This document shows positions 16,379 to 25,895 of a DNA stretch of 52,501 nt, piece by piece (position 1 is the first letter of the stretch; every line of letters starts with the position of its first letter). Source of the DNA: Candidatus Eisenbacteria bacterium (GTDB lineage Bacteria > Eisenbacteria > RBG-16-71-46); contig JABFRW010000008.1 in the NCBI GenBank assembly GCA_013140805.1, positions 1-52,501 on the forward strand. Reading direction: 5' to 3'. The notes beneath the pieces are model-generated. The model was not told the origin of the DNA. It worked only from the letters and a program-made list of their open reading frames with translations, and ran no database searches. The position numbers and the translations under genes were made by a program.

Positions 16379-17500
16379 CTACCGCCCCATCCGCCGCAGG
16401 TACTCCAGATCCCATGCCGCCGGGATGCTCTCGCGCGACGAGTACGGCCCCGGCGCGTAGCGCCGTGAGCCGATCCCAAGCTGGCTCTGCTCCACGATGT
16501 CCCAGTCCTGGCGGTTGGTCAGGTCCCAGAACTCGACCCCGTCACGCATGTTGTTGTTCGGGTCGGCGATCGTATCGGGGTGGAAGAGCCACTCGGACTC
16601 GACCACGGTGCGATCCACAGCAACCGCGTGCAGCAGGTAGTAGTTCACGTAGTCGGGGTGCAGGCTCAACAGCATGTTCGGCATCAGCGAGTAGTAGAAC
16701 GCGCGGTGCTGATCGGCTTCGGGCATCGCGTCGCTCACCGACCGCCCGCACACGCGACCGCTCATGGTGGCGCTCTGGTTCGGTGCTTTAATCTCCATGT
16801 AGCCGCCCAGGAACGCGCCCTCGGTCAGGTCGTTCGCACCGCTCTGATAGGGCAGCACGGCCGCGAGCTTGGGGTGGATGGTCGGGCAGTGCAGGCACTC
16901 GGAGTAGTTCTGGAACACCAGCTTCCAGTTGGCGTTCACTTCGTACGTGACCCTGTGACCCACCGCGAGCCCCGTGAGTCCGTAACGCGCGAGCCGCCCC
17001 AGCATCGGAGCCCAGGCTCGCTCGAACGGCTCGGCATCGCCCGCGAGATTCACGAACACGAAGCCTTCCCACTCGGCGAGCGAGGCGCGATGGAGCGGGT
17101 ACTCGGCCTTGTCGAAGCCTTCGGTGTCCTGCATATGCGGCGCGCCGATCAATTGCCCGTCAGTGCCGTAGGTCCACGCGTGATACGGGCACTGGATGCT
17201 CTCGTTGAAGTGGCCCGCGGCGTCACGGCAGATGCGGGTGCCGCGGTGGCGGCACACATTGAAGAACGCATTGAGCCCGCCGCCCTTCTCGCGCACCACG
17301 ATCACCGACTCGCCCGCGAGCTCGACCGTGATGAAGTCGCCGGGCGCGGCGAGTCGCGAGCCGCGGCCGACGCAATTCCAGCCGCGTGCGAAGATCCTCT
17401 CGCGCTCTTCGGCCAGAACGGCGTCCGAGGTGTAGAACTCGCGCGGCAGCGTGCGTGCGCCCTGTCGGAACGATTCGGTGGTGCGCTTGAAGTCTGGCAT
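16379..17500 (-). CDS. Rieske non-heme iron oxygenase, alpha subunit type
   Basis: 373 residues from ATG 17500. The Rieske [2Fe-2S] site is C83-x-H85 (CRHRGTRIC) with C104-x2-H107 (CPYHAWTYG); the mononuclear iron site includes H204 and H209 in ECLHCPTIHP. The layout resembles GbcA/choline-monooxygenase-like oxygenases, which oxidise or demethylate quaternary amines, more than classical arene dioxygenases. It is the last gene of an operon with two phytoene-desaturase-like flavoproteins and a GcvT-like protein, so removal of a methyl group with transfer to folate is plausible. No dedicated reductase is encoded here; electrons would come from elsewhere. The substrate is unknown. Confidence 0.85.
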   Translation of the reverse strand: MPDFKRTTESFRQGARTLPREFYTSDAVLAEERERIFARGWNCVGRGSRLAAPGDFITVELAGESVIVVREKGGGLNAFFNVCRHRGTRICRDAAGHFNESIQCPYHAWTYGTDGQLIGAPHMQDTEGFDKAEYPLHRASLAEWEGFVFVNLAGDAEPFERAWAPMLGRLARYGLTGLAVGHRVTYEVNANWKLVFQNYSECLHCPTIHPKLAAVLPYQSGANDLTEGAFLGGYMEIKAPNQSATMSGRVCGRSVSDAMPEADQHRAFYYSLMPNMLLSLHPDYVNYYLLHAVAVDRTVVESEWLFHPDTIADPNNNMRDGVEFWDLTNRQDWDIVEQSQLGIGSRRYAPGPYSSRESIPAAWDLEYLRRMGR

Positions 17501-17510
17501 CGCGCCCTCG

Positions 17511-19097
17511 CTATCTGCGTCCGGCCTTGAGCACACGTCCCGCCGCCAACCAGCCCGCACCGCCCAGCACGCCAGGCCCCGGATGCGATCCACATCCGCC
17601 CAGCGTGAGTCCGGCGATCGGCGTGGCGTGCCGCCCCCAGCCCGCGACGGGCCGCATGAAGAGAATCTGATCGAGTCCGAGTTCGCCCTGATGCGGGGCA
17701 CCCTCCGTGAGCCCGAAGCGCTGTTCGAGATCGGCCGGCGACCACGCCACCCGGCTCACGATACGCGAACCGAATCCGGGCGCGATGGCTTCGATCGCCG
17801 CGGTGGTGGTGTTCGCGAGCGCGTCGAGCCGCGCCGCATCCCACTTTGCTCCGCCCTTCAGGCGATAGGGCGCGTACTGAACCCGCGCGACCAGCACATG
17901 TTTGCCGCCGGGCGCGAGGTTCGGCCAGCGCACGCTCGGCACCGAGAACTCGACATGCGGCCTCTCGGACACTTCGCCGTACTTGGCAGCGTCCGCCGCC
18001 TTCTCGAGTGCCACCAGCGACGTTGTGAGCGACACCATGCCGCCGAGCGACGCTTCGGCGCCGAGCCCCTTGAATGCCGGCAGCGCGTCGAGCGCGTAGA
18101 GGACGATCGCCGTGCAGCCGCGAAAGCGGATGTTCTGCACGTCGCGCATGAACTCGGGGTCCAGCCACACGGGATCGACCCAGTCGAGCATCGTGCGCCG
18201 GGCCTCCGCGGTCGAAAGCACGGCGCGCGCGGCGATCTCCTCGCCACTCGCGAGCACGACGCCCACCACCGCGTCGTCGCGCACTTGGATCCGCGCGACC
18301 TCTGCAGCGGTGCGAATAGTGACACCCGCGCGCCGGGCCGCGCGCTCGGCGGCATCGGTGAAGGCGCCGGGGCCACCGCGCCATGCGGGACGACCGCGCA
18401 TCGTGCCGGCACTGGCACCCACGAGGTGATGCAGCAGCACGAAGCCCGTGCCGCCCGAACGGGGCCCCTGCTGGTAGTCCTGAATGCCGCCGGTCGCGAC
18501 CGCGGCCTTGAGCGCCGTGGTCTCGAACCAATCGTCAAGCAATTCCCAGACTGACATCGGCAGCGTGCGCAGCAGCTCGATCATGTCGGTCTTGCCGAGT
18601 GCCCGGAATTTCTGGCCGAGCCCGAGCAGCGGCAGCAGCTCACCGAGCGAGCGCGCATCCACGTCGGGAGCGTCCATCACGTAGAGCGCCTCGAGAAACT
18701 CCGTGAGGCTCCGAAGCCGTGCGGCAAATGCCGGCCACTTCGCAGCGTCCGCGATCGAGTGCACGCGGATCGCGTCGGCCGCCGTGCGCACGTCGCTCGC
18801 GAGCGTGAGAAAGGCACCCGGCGCAATCGCCACCGAAAGCGGGGCATCGCCGGTCGCCGGTTCGAGCCCATCGAGGTTGAGAGACAGCGCGATCGACGGC
18901 GGCAACCAGCCGGCATCGAGCCCGAGTGGTGCCGCGTGAAATCCCGGCGCGAACTCGGTGACCGCTCCCTGCCCGCCCGCCGAGTCGGTGCGCTCGAGCA
19001 ACAGCACGCGACGGCCCGCGAGCCCGAGGCGTGCCGCGGCCACGAGGCCATTGGCGCCCGCGCCGATCACGATCGCGTCGTAGCCGGGCTGGCTCAT
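17511..19097 (-). CDS. NAD(P)/FAD-dependent oxidoreductase, phytoene-desaturase-like (copy B)
   Basis: 528 residues from ATG 19097, which overlaps the stop of copy A as ATGA and has a GGCGGGGG stretch upstream. The FAD-binding motif AIVIGAGANGLVAAARLG is at the N terminus with the acidic ribose ligand at VLLLERTDSAGG, and the C-terminal flavin block is LTLGGCGSHPGPGVLGGAGW. It is about 45 percent similar by eye to copy A at 19094, so the pair arose by duplication. Members of this broad family (CrtI/COG1233) desaturate or oxidise varied substrates; carotenoid genes are absent here, so a carotenoid role is unlikely. The product probably works with the Rieske oxygenase, 10 bases downstream. Confidence 0.8.
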   Translation of the reverse strand: MSQPGYDAIVIGAGANGLVAAARLGLAGRRVLLLERTDSAGGQGAVTEFAPGFHAAPLGLDAGWLPPSIALSLNLDGLEPATGDAPLSVAIAPGAFLTLASDVRTAADAIRVHSIADAAKWPAFAARLRSLTEFLEALYVMDAPDVDARSLGELLPLLGLGQKFRALGKTDMIELLRTLPMSVWELLDDWFETTALKAAVATGGIQDYQQGPRSGGTGFVLLHHLVGASAGTMRGRPAWRGGPGAFTDAAERAARRAGVTIRTAAEVARIQVRDDAVVGVVLASGEEIAARAVLSTAEARRTMLDWVDPVWLDPEFMRDVQNIRFRGCTAIVLYALDALPAFKGLGAEASLGGMVSLTTSLVALEKAADAAKYGEVSERPHVEFSVPSVRWPNLAPGGKHVLVARVQYAPYRLKGGAKWDAARLDALANTTTAAIEAIAPGFGSRIVSRVAWSPADLEQRFGLTEGAPHQGELGLDQILFMRPVAGWGRHATPIAGLTLGGCGSHPGPGVLGGAGWLAAGRVLKAGRR

Positions 19098-20677
19098 GCC
19101 CCCGCCTTCAGGATCTGAAGAGCCGCGAGCCGGCCCGATGCGCCCATGATGCCGCCGCCCGGGTGGGTGCCGGCACCGCACTGCCAGTAGCCCTCGATCG
19201 GAGTGCGGTACTTGGCCCACTGCGGAGCGGGGCGCAGAAAGAACAACTGCTGAAGCGCCAGTTCACCCTGGAAGATATTGCCCTCGGTGAGCCCTGTGAT
19301 GCGCTCGATGTCGTCGGGCGTCAGCACCTGACGATGAAGGATCAGCGACTCGAGGTTCGGTGCGTAGCACGCCAGCGTCTTCACCACCGCGTCGCCGAAC
19401 GCTTCGCGCTTCGCCACCGTCCAGCCGCCATTCAGGTTGTAGGGCGCGTACTGCACGAAGATGCTCATCACGTGCTTGCCGGGGGGCGCCATGCCGGGAT
19501 CGATCATCGATGGGATCACCACGTCCATGTACGGGTGTTGCGAGAACTCGCCGTACTTGGCGTCGTCGTAGGCGCGCTCCAGGTATTCGACGCTCGGGCT
19601 GATCGAGATTGCGCCGCGCAGGTGCGGGCCGTTGCCCGGCAGGCACGTGAAGTTCGGTAGCCCCGCGAGTGCCAGGTTCACCTTGCCCGACGAGCCGCGG
19701 AACTTGTAGCGGCGCACGCCCTCGGTCAGGTCGCTCGGCAGGTCCTTCGCCTCGACCAGCTTGGTGAACGTGAGCCGCGGATCGAGCCCCGACACCACCA
19801 GGTCTGCCGCGATCTCATCGCCATTCGCCAGCGCCACGCCGGTGGCGCGTCCCCCACGCACGATCACCCGGTCGACGGCCGCGTCGGTGCGGATCTCGGC
19901 CCCCGCCGCACGCGCGGAACTCGCGATCGACTCACTGATGCCACCGGTTCCGCCCTTCTGAAATCCCCACGCGCGAAACGCGCCGTCGAGCTCGCCCATG
20001 TAGTGGTGAAGCAGCACGTAGGCGGAGCCGGGTGAGCGCGGGCCTAAGAACGTGCCGATGATGCCGCTCGCCGACTTGGTCGCCTTCAGTGCATCGAACT
20101 CGTACCACTCGTCGAGGTAGTCGGCGCTGCTCATGGTCATGAGCTTGTGGAGCGCATGGAAGCGTTCAGCGCCGAGCGAGCGAAAGTGTCCGCCGAGCTT
20201 GAGCAATCCCGCGAGGTCCCCGGGCGACATCGAGGTGGGATTGGGCGGCACCATGGCGAGGATCGGCTTCACCGCCATCGCCATGTGATGCATGAGACGC
20301 CCGAACACCACCGCCGTGTCGGCGTCGCGCGGCGAATGGCGGCACAGCTCGCGACGCGTCTCGTCGGGGTCGGCCCACGAGCCCAGGTAGTCGCCGTTGT
20401 CGAGTGGTGTGATGGTGCTCTCGAGCGGAAGGATTTGCAGCCCGTGCTTCGGCAGCTCGAGATCGCGAATGATCTCGGGCCGCAGCAGACTTACAACGTA
20501 GGAGAACACCGAGAACTTGAAGCCCGGAAAGATCTCTTCGGTGACGGCGGCACCACCGACCATCGGCCGACGCTCGAGCACCAGCGTCTTGCGACCCGCC
20601 CGCGCTAGGTAGGCCGCGGTCACGAGTCCGTTGTGGCCGCCGCCTACGATGATCGCGTCGTAACGGGGCGCGCTCAC
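19094..20677 (-). CDS. NAD(P)/FAD-dependent oxidoreductase, phytoene-desaturase-like (copy A)
   Basis: 527 residues from GTG 20677, whose GTGA overlaps the stop of the GcvT-like gene. FAD motif AIIVGGGHNGLVTAAYLA, then TLVLERRPMVGGAAVTEE; C-terminal flavin-binding block YWQCGAGTHPGGGIMGASG. The central part has GSAYVLLHHYMGELDGAFRA, with a counterpart in copy B. Two paralogous flavoproteins in tandem could form a heterodimer or act on successive intermediates. The frame stays open upstream but only inside the GcvT-like gene, with no family match. Confidence 0.8.
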   Translation of the reverse strand: MSAPRYDAIIVGGGHNGLVTAAYLARAGRKTLVLERRPMVGGAAVTEEIFPGFKFSVFSYVVSLLRPEIIRDLELPKHGLQILPLESTITPLDNGDYLGSWADPDETRRELCRHSPRDADTAVVFGRLMHHMAMAVKPILAMVPPNPTSMSPGDLAGLLKLGGHFRSLGAERFHALHKLMTMSSADYLDEWYEFDALKATKSASGIIGTFLGPRSPGSAYVLLHHYMGELDGAFRAWGFQKGGTGGISESIASSARAAGAEIRTDAAVDRVIVRGGRATGVALANGDEIAADLVVSGLDPRLTFTKLVEAKDLPSDLTEGVRRYKFRGSSGKVNLALAGLPNFTCLPGNGPHLRGAISISPSVEYLERAYDDAKYGEFSQHPYMDVVIPSMIDPGMAPPGKHVMSIFVQYAPYNLNGGWTVAKREAFGDAVVKTLACYAPNLESLILHRQVLTPDDIERITGLTEGNIFQGELALQQLFFLRPAPQWAKYRTPIEGYWQCGAGTHPGGGIMGASGRLAALQILKAGA

Positions 20678-21861
20678 GCTTTCTTCCTCTCGGGATCGAA
20701 GAACGGCAGCCTGCACACCGTGGCGTTCGCGCGTTCGCGATGGTGTTCGACCGTCACTTCCAGCTCGACCTGCGTGCCGACTCCGAAGTGCGGCGCCTCG
20801 AGATGCGCGAGCGCCAGCGACTTCTTGAGCAGCGGCGACCAGCACCCGCTCGTCGCGTAGCCGATCTGCTCGCCGTCGCGGTAGACCGGAGCGCTGGTGC
20901 GCCAGGCGATGTTCGAGAGCTGCGGCGGCAGGCGATGCGCAGCGAACAGGCGCTCGAACGACTCCCACTCGACCTCGAGCCCGACGAAGTTCCACGACGA
21001 GCCATGCGCGCGCTCGGCGGCGAGTGCTCGGCGTCCGTTGAACGGCCCCTTGCTGGCGCTCACCGCCCAGCCCAGGTTGATCTCGTACGGCGAAGACTTG
21101 CGCGCTTCGATGAGCGCGTGATGCGCCGAGTAGTAGTCGACGTCCATCATGATGAGGCCCGCCTCGATGCGCGCGATGTCGAGCGCCCACACCCCCGCCG
21201 GTGTGATGCCATAGGGCGTGCCCGCCTCGATGAGCGCGTCCCACAGCGCTTCGGCACGCGGCGCTTCGGCCCAGATCTCGTAGCCCAGGTCGCCGGTGTA
21301 ACCGGTGCGGGAGATCGTGACCGGAAGGTCGCGCACGGCGGTCGCGACCACGCGGAAGTACTTGAGCTTGGCCAGGTCGGAGGCCGCGATAGTCTGAAGG
21401 ATCGCGCGCGACGACGGCCCCTGCATCGAGACCACGGCCACGCGCTCCGAAACATCCTCGATGTTCACGCTCATCCCGACCGCGTTCAAGTGCAGCCAGC
21501 GAAGCGACGAGTCGGCGCTCGTCAGGCGGTAGGTGTGCTCGTCGAGGCGACTCACCGTGCCGTCATCGACCACCTTGCCGGCGGCGTCGCACCAGGGTGT
21601 GTAGTAGACCTGACCGGGCTTCAACTTGGTCATGTCGCGCGTGATCGTGCGATCGAGCAGCCGTGCGGCGTCGCGCCCGGTGATCACGTACTTGTAGAGC
21701 GGCGAAACGTCGATCAGGGCCGCCGAGTTACGGATCGCCGCGTACTCGCGATCCGGATGCGGATCGTAAGCACTGGCCATCTGATAGCCGGCCCAGCGGC
21801 GCCACGTCTGGGCGCGCACGAGCGGTGCCGTGCGTGAATGGAATGGCGTGGTCTTGAGCAT
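20674..21861 (-). CDS. GcvT-like aminomethyltransferase/demethylase family protein
   Basis: 395 residues from ATG 21861. Glycine-cleavage T-protein fold: DVSPLYKYVITGRDA, VYYTPWCDAAGKVVDDGTV, SMQGPSSRAILQT, the tetrahydrofolate-site stretch SRTGYTGDLGYEIW, and the C-terminal barrel GYATSGCWSPLLKKSLALAH. Relatives include GcvT, DMSP demethylase DmdA and the folate-binding halves of dimethylglycine and sarcosine oxidases, which pass one-carbon units to tetrahydrofolate. No other glycine-cleavage genes (P, H or L protein) are adjacent, so it is not the housekeeping GcvT. It heads the operon with two flavoproteins and a Rieske oxygenase, suggesting it captures the methyl or methylene group released by them. 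Confidence 0.82.
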   Translation of the reverse strand: MLKTTPFHSRTAPLVRAQTWRRWAGYQMASAYDPHPDREYAAIRNSAALIDVSPLYKYVITGRDAARLLDRTITRDMTKLKPGQVYYTPWCDAAGKVVDDGTVSRLDEHTYRLTSADSSLRWLHLNAVGMSVNIEDVSERVAVVSMQGPSSRAILQTIAASDLAKLKYFRVVATAVRDLPVTISRTGYTGDLGYEIWAEAPRAEALWDALIEAGTPYGITPAGVWALDIARIEAGLIMMDVDYYSAHHALIEARKSSPYEINLGWAVSASKGPFNGRRALAAERAHGSSWNFVGLEVEWESFERLFAAHRLPPQLSNIAWRTSAPVYRDGEQIGYATSGCWSPLLKKSLALAHLEAPHFGVGTQVELEVTVEHHRERANATVCRLPFFDPERKKA

Positions 21862-21900
21862 GAAGCCGCGGAGTGTATGCGGGGGTGGGCGCTCGCGGCA

Positions 21901-21914
21901 ATCGCGGCCGCGAT
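21901..21914. promoter_or_regulatory. 14-bp palindrome upstream of GcvT-like operon
   Basis: ATCGCGGCCGCGAT is a perfect palindrome in the 97-base gap between the TonB receptor stop and the GcvT-like start (40 bases upstream of the ATG). It could be an operator for the operon or a hairpin after the receptor gene; no T-tract is visible. In such GC-rich DNA a chance palindrome of this length is uncommon but possible. Confidence 0.3.
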
Positions 21915-21958
21915 GCGGAGGCGGTCTCGAGTCAGCGCGGAACGGAGTCACACAGCGG

Positions 21959-24376
21959 TCAGAACTCGAACGTCACGCCGATCGTGGGCAGCAGCGCCCC
22001 CGTATCCTCTCGCGTGGTATGCGTGAGATAGGAGCCGAGGATTCCGGGATCCGGCACTGGATTCCCGTTCGCGTCGCGATCCACCAGTAGGATCGGCGCC
22101 AGCCGGGGTTGAAACGCATAGACGTTCTGGATGTCGATGTAGAGGTTGATCGACGAGCCCGTGCGGAACCAGGTCTTGTCGAATCGAACGTCGAGCTGAT
22201 GCAGCGGGCCGTTGCGCCGCGAGTTCAACAGGTCGTAGTCGGGTACGCCGCGGCCGGTCGCGTCCCACACGCTCTGGCGCGACGACAGTTCGACATCATC
22301 CGGAGTGTAGGGAGCGCCGCCGAGATACCGCCAGCGTAGGCCCAACTCATAGCCGCGCGTGAATTGCTTGCCACCCGTGAGTGAGACCAGGTGGCGGTTG
22401 TCCCACGCGCTCGGCTGGTAGGAACCATCACGAGTCGCGAACTCACTGCGCACCAGCGTGTACGCGAGCAGGAAGTAGTAACCGCGATACAGTCGCTGCT
22501 GGGCCATAAGCTCGAGCCCGTACGCGCGGCCGCGACTGGTCGGAGCGGACGGCGCATTGCCGATGACGCCGAAATCGGCGCCCAGGTTCGCGAGGCTGAT
22601 CTGGTCGCGGAGCAGGAACGGATAGTCTTCGTAGCGCTTGAGAAAGCCCTCGGCGGTGATGCGTGAATTCGTCGCGGTCGCCAGCTCGATACCGCCGACC
22701 AGATGGTCCGCGCGAATGTAGGTCGCCCCGCGGGCGCGATTGGCGAGGACTCCGGTGGAGTCACGAAACCCAAGCACCGTGTAGGCGGGCAGTTGCAGAT
22801 AGCGTCCCAGACTGAAATTGAGACGCCAACGCGGCGATAGCGCGTAAGATGCCGCGAAGCGCGGTGACCATTGCTGGCCAAGGCGCATCGTGCGTGACGA
22901 GTAGTCCGATCCGTCGAGCCGCGTTCCCAGGGAGAGCGTCAGGCGTTCGCCCGCCAGCATGCGGCTCACCTGGGCGAACACCGTGCCCTTTGCGAGCGTG
23001 AGCTTCGAGTCGTAGTTCACCACGATGATGCCGCTCTGGGTCGGCGTCTTCTGGAAGGTGCGGGTCGTGTATTCGGCGGCCTCGAGCCCGGCGCCATATT
23101 CCAGACGGTAAGCGCCGCGCCGCTCGCTGCGCTCCACGCGAAGTTTGGTCTCGGACTCCCGCGAGTCGTAGTCGAGCAGCAACTTGGCGGGGTCGGTGTC
23201 GTCATTGCCCTGGTACTTGCTCGCATTGTTGTCGAGTTGGTTGCGAGACAGCACCGTGGTCGTGACACCGAGCGGCGAGAGATGCCTCCAGACGCCGCCG
23301 ACCGTGTAGTTCCACTGCGGCGTCACCGGCAGGTTGTCCAGCAAGTAGCGCTTGAACTCCGTGTCGTTGGCCTCGCGGTTGAGGGTGAACCGATCGATCG
23401 CGCCCAGGCCCAGCAGCGCAATCTCGTCGCGGTCGCCAAGCTTGGTCCGCAGCTTGAACTGCGCGTCGTTGTAGGTGGGCAGGAATGGCAGGCCGAGCGC
23501 TTCGAACAGGAACTGCAGGTACGAGCGCCGAGCCGACAGGATGTACGTGGTGTTCTTCCCGAGCGGGCCATCGAGCGTGACTCCGAGATCGGAAGCGCCG
23601 ACGGTGGCCGTGGTCACACGCCGCTCGGCGTTGCCATCCCGCATACGGAAGTCCATCACCGCACTGAGTGCGTTGCCGCGCGAGGCCGGGAATGCGCTCG
23701 TGTAGACGTCGACCTCGCGAATGAAGTTCACATCGATCATCCCCACCGGCCCACCCGACGAACCCTGGGTCGCAAAGTGGTTGATGTTCGGGACCTCGAC
23801 GCCATCGAGATAGAATCGGTTTTCGTTGGGCGCACCGCCGCGGATGATGAGGTCGTTGCGAAAGTTCGGGGTCGATGCGACACCCGGAGTGCTCTGGAGC
23901 GTCTTCGATAGATCGCGTCCCCCGCCTGGGAAGCGCGCGATCTCGGCCGCGCCGATGGTGCGCAACGAAACCGGGCTCGCCGCGCGGCGCGCAAACGGCG
24001 ACGCCGTGACCGACACCGAATCGGTGGACACGACCTCTTCTTCCAACATGAATTCGAGCTCCGTGGGCCGCGCCGGAGTGACGACAATCTCGTAGATGAT
24101 CTGGCGCCGGTAGCCCAGCTGCTGCGCTTGAACGTTGTACGGCCCGGGCGGCACGTCGGCAACGACGAAGCGTCCCTGGTCGTCCGTGAACGCGCCAAGC
24201 AGCGCTCCCTGGAGCGTGATGCGGGCCGCGACCAGCGGCTCGCGCGTGCGCGCATCGAGCACTCGACCGCGGAGGACGGCAGCGGAGGCCAGTGCCGGGA
24301 CCAGGCTCAAGAGCGACGCAGCGGCGACCCACACGATTCGGCGGCAACCTCCGAACGGCACGTCAGAGCGCTTCAC
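21959..24376 (-). CDS. TonB-dependent receptor with carboxypeptidase-regulatory-like domain
   Basis: 805 residues from GTG 24376, whose GTGA overlaps the SDR stop, with GGAG upstream. A signal peptide (VAAASLLSLVPALASAA) leads to a CarboxypepD_reg domain (LRGRVLDARTREPLVAARIT to YNVQAQQLGYRRQ), a plug (ISL-type region AEIARFPGGGRDLSKTLQ, DLIIRGGAPNENRFYLDGVE) and a barrel ending LLPTIGVTFEF. It is the last gene of the long lipid-remodelling run, which makes co-expression likely. Its ligand is not evident; import of a fatty or sterol-like compound would fit the neighbours but is only a guess. Confidence 0.85.
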   Translation of the reverse strand: MKRSDVPFGGCRRIVWVAAASLLSLVPALASAAVLRGRVLDARTREPLVAARITLQGALLGAFTDDQGRFVVADVPPGPYNVQAQQLGYRRQIIYEIVVTPARPTELEFMLEEEVVSTDSVSVTASPFARRAASPVSLRTIGAAEIARFPGGGRDLSKTLQSTPGVASTPNFRNDLIIRGGAPNENRFYLDGVEVPNINHFATQGSSGGPVGMIDVNFIREVDVYTSAFPASRGNALSAVMDFRMRDGNAERRVTTATVGASDLGVTLDGPLGKNTTYILSARRSYLQFLFEALGLPFLPTYNDAQFKLRTKLGDRDEIALLGLGAIDRFTLNREANDTEFKRYLLDNLPVTPQWNYTVGGVWRHLSPLGVTTTVLSRNQLDNNASKYQGNDDTDPAKLLLDYDSRESETKLRVERSERRGAYRLEYGAGLEAAEYTTRTFQKTPTQSGIIVVNYDSKLTLAKGTVFAQVSRMLAGERLTLSLGTRLDGSDYSSRTMRLGQQWSPRFAASYALSPRWRLNFSLGRYLQLPAYTVLGFRDSTGVLANRARGATYIRADHLVGGIELATATNSRITAEGFLKRYEDYPFLLRDQISLANLGADFGVIGNAPSAPTSRGRAYGLELMAQQRLYRGYYFLLAYTLVRSEFATRDGSYQPSAWDNRHLVSLTGGKQFTRGYELGLRWRYLGGAPYTPDDVELSSRQSVWDATGRGVPDYDLLNSRRNGPLHQLDVRFDKTWFRTGSSINLYIDIQNVYAFQPRLAPILLVDRDANGNPVPDPGILGSYLTHTTREDTGALLPTIGVTFEF

Positions 24377-25839
24377 AGACGAGCTCCGTTCGAGACTGGA
24401 GGCTCCGGGAACTTCACGGAACTCGGCCCGCGGAGCGCCGCCGCCGCAATGGCTCGCAGCATCCCGGTGAAGATCACCCGGTGGAGCGGGAAGAGCGCAT
24501 ACCAGTAGAGGAGCCCGAACAGGCCGCGTGGATCGAAGATCGCGGTCTGACGGATGCGCGCACCCGTCGCGGTCGGCTCGACTTCGAACTGGAGCCATGC
24601 CCGCCCCGGCAATCGCATCTCGGCGACGAGCCGGAGCAGGTGGGGTGGTTCGAACGCCTCGACACGCCAGAAGTCCAGCGCATCTCCGCGACGCAGCGCA
24701 TCGGGGTCGCGCCGGCCACGCCGCAGTCCGGGCCCTCCTACCAGGAGATCCAAGGTTCCGCGGATTCTCCACAAGGCGTCTCCGTGGTACCAGCCGGTGC
24801 GACCGCCGATCCGGCGAATCGGCGCGAATGCCTCTTCCGGGGAGCGCGGGATTTCGATCGAGCGCGAATCGACGATCCGCGTGCCGAGACGACCCGTCGC
24901 CTCGGAGGGACGATCGCCGATGGCGTCGCACCAGCGGGTTTCGGCGAACGCGCGATCCTCATTGCGCAGCGCCCGGGCAATCGCTTCGGAGAATCCGATC
25001 GGACGCACGTCCAGCGTCCGGACCGCCCGGTCATCCGCGACCACGGTCTCGTTGCGAACGCCGTCGATCAAGGCACGGCCCACTGCGGCGTGAAGTGGCG
25101 TGATGAGCCGCAGCCATCGGCTCGACAGCCGTGGTGTCAGCACGGGAACTGGAATCAGCCAGCGTCGAAGGCCTCGCTGGCGGGCGTATTCGCGCATGAT
25201 CTCCTGATAGGAGACGACATCGGCGCCGCCGATCTCGAACACACCGGCCTCCGCCTCGGCGGATTCGAGTGCGGCCACCAGATAGGCGATCACGTCCTCA
25301 ACCGCGATCGGCTGAGTTCGCGTGCTCACCCAGCGCGGCGTGACCATCACGGGAAGGCGCTCAACCAGTGCGCGCACCATCTCGAACGAGAGACTGCCGG
25401 ATCCGATGATGACCGAGGCTCTCAGCTCGATGATCGGGACGCCCGACTCCGCGAGCACTCGCCCCACCTCCTGCCGACTGGCGAGGTGCTCGGAGAGATC
25501 GGCTCCACGTCCAAGACCTCCGAGGTAGACGATCCGACGCACAGCCGCCTCCCGCGCCGCAGAACCGAAGCACGCGGCGGCCTCTCGATCGCGTCGCGCG
25601 AAGTCCCCGTGCGCGTCCATGGCGTGGACCAGGTAGAACGCGGTGTGTACTCCCGCCATCGCGGAGCGGAGCGAGCTCGGATCCGAGACGTCGCCACCGA
25701 CCACCTCCGTGCTGCTCCCGACGCGCGGCGCGAGAAGCTCGGGACGCCTCGCGAGGCAGCGGATCCTCTCGCCACGCTTTTCCAGCTCGAGCAGGAGACG
25801 CCCGCCGACATAGCCGGAGGCACCGGTGAGTAACACCAT
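24373..25839 (-). CDS. SDR-type NAD(P)-binding protein with DUF2867 domain
   Basis: 488 residues from ATG 25839. An atypical SDR domain starts at once (MVLLTGASGYVGGRLLLELE) and continues to about residue 300; FYLVHAMDAHG and YLGGLGRGADLSEHLASR are typical of this subgroup. The C-terminal part (TGWYHGDALWRIRGTLDLLV, GRAWLQFEVEP, GLFGLLYWYALFPLHRVIF) is a DUF2867/SRPBCC-like module that may bind a hydrophobic ligand. A TTG at 25899 overlapping the previous stop (TTGA) would add 20 residues and is a reasonable alternative start. The gene sits between a CFA-like methyltransferase and the TonB receptor. The reaction is unknown. Confidence 0.78.
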   Translation of the reverse strand: MVLLTGASGYVGGRLLLELEKRGERIRCLARRPELLAPRVGSSTEVVGGDVSDPSSLRSAMAGVHTAFYLVHAMDAHGDFARRDREAAACFGSAAREAAVRRIVYLGGLGRGADLSEHLASRQEVGRVLAESGVPIIELRASVIIGSGSLSFEMVRALVERLPVMVTPRWVSTRTQPIAVEDVIAYLVAALESAEAEAGVFEIGGADVVSYQEIMREYARQRGLRRWLIPVPVLTPRLSSRWLRLITPLHAAVGRALIDGVRNETVVADDRAVRTLDVRPIGFSEAIARALRNEDRAFAETRWCDAIGDRPSEATGRLGTRIVDSRSIEIPRSPEEAFAPIRRIGGRTGWYHGDALWRIRGTLDLLVGGPGLRRGRRDPDALRRGDALDFWRVEAFEPPHLLRLVAEMRLPGRAWLQFEVEPTATGARIRQTAIFDPRGLFGLLYWYALFPLHRVIFTGMLRAIAAAALRGPSSVKFPEPPVSNGARL

Positions 25840-25895
25840 CCGGCCGGGTCGCAGCGCTTCGTGAGGCCCGGACGCGTCCGGCTTGGACTCGGCGC

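Noticed and set aside
17451-18554. Long plus-strand open frame opposite the phytoene-desaturase-like gene
   Set aside because: Arg/His/Gly-rich shadow translation with no motif; the opposite strand encodes a well-supported flavoprotein.
17511-20677. Carotenoid desaturases
   Set aside because: No phytoene synthase or other crt genes are present and the operon partners are a GcvT-like protein and a Rieske oxygenase.
24292-25833. Long plus-strand open frame opposite the SDR and TonB genes
   Set aside because: It is a shadow in high-GC DNA; the translated text shows no family motif and the minus-strand genes are clear.
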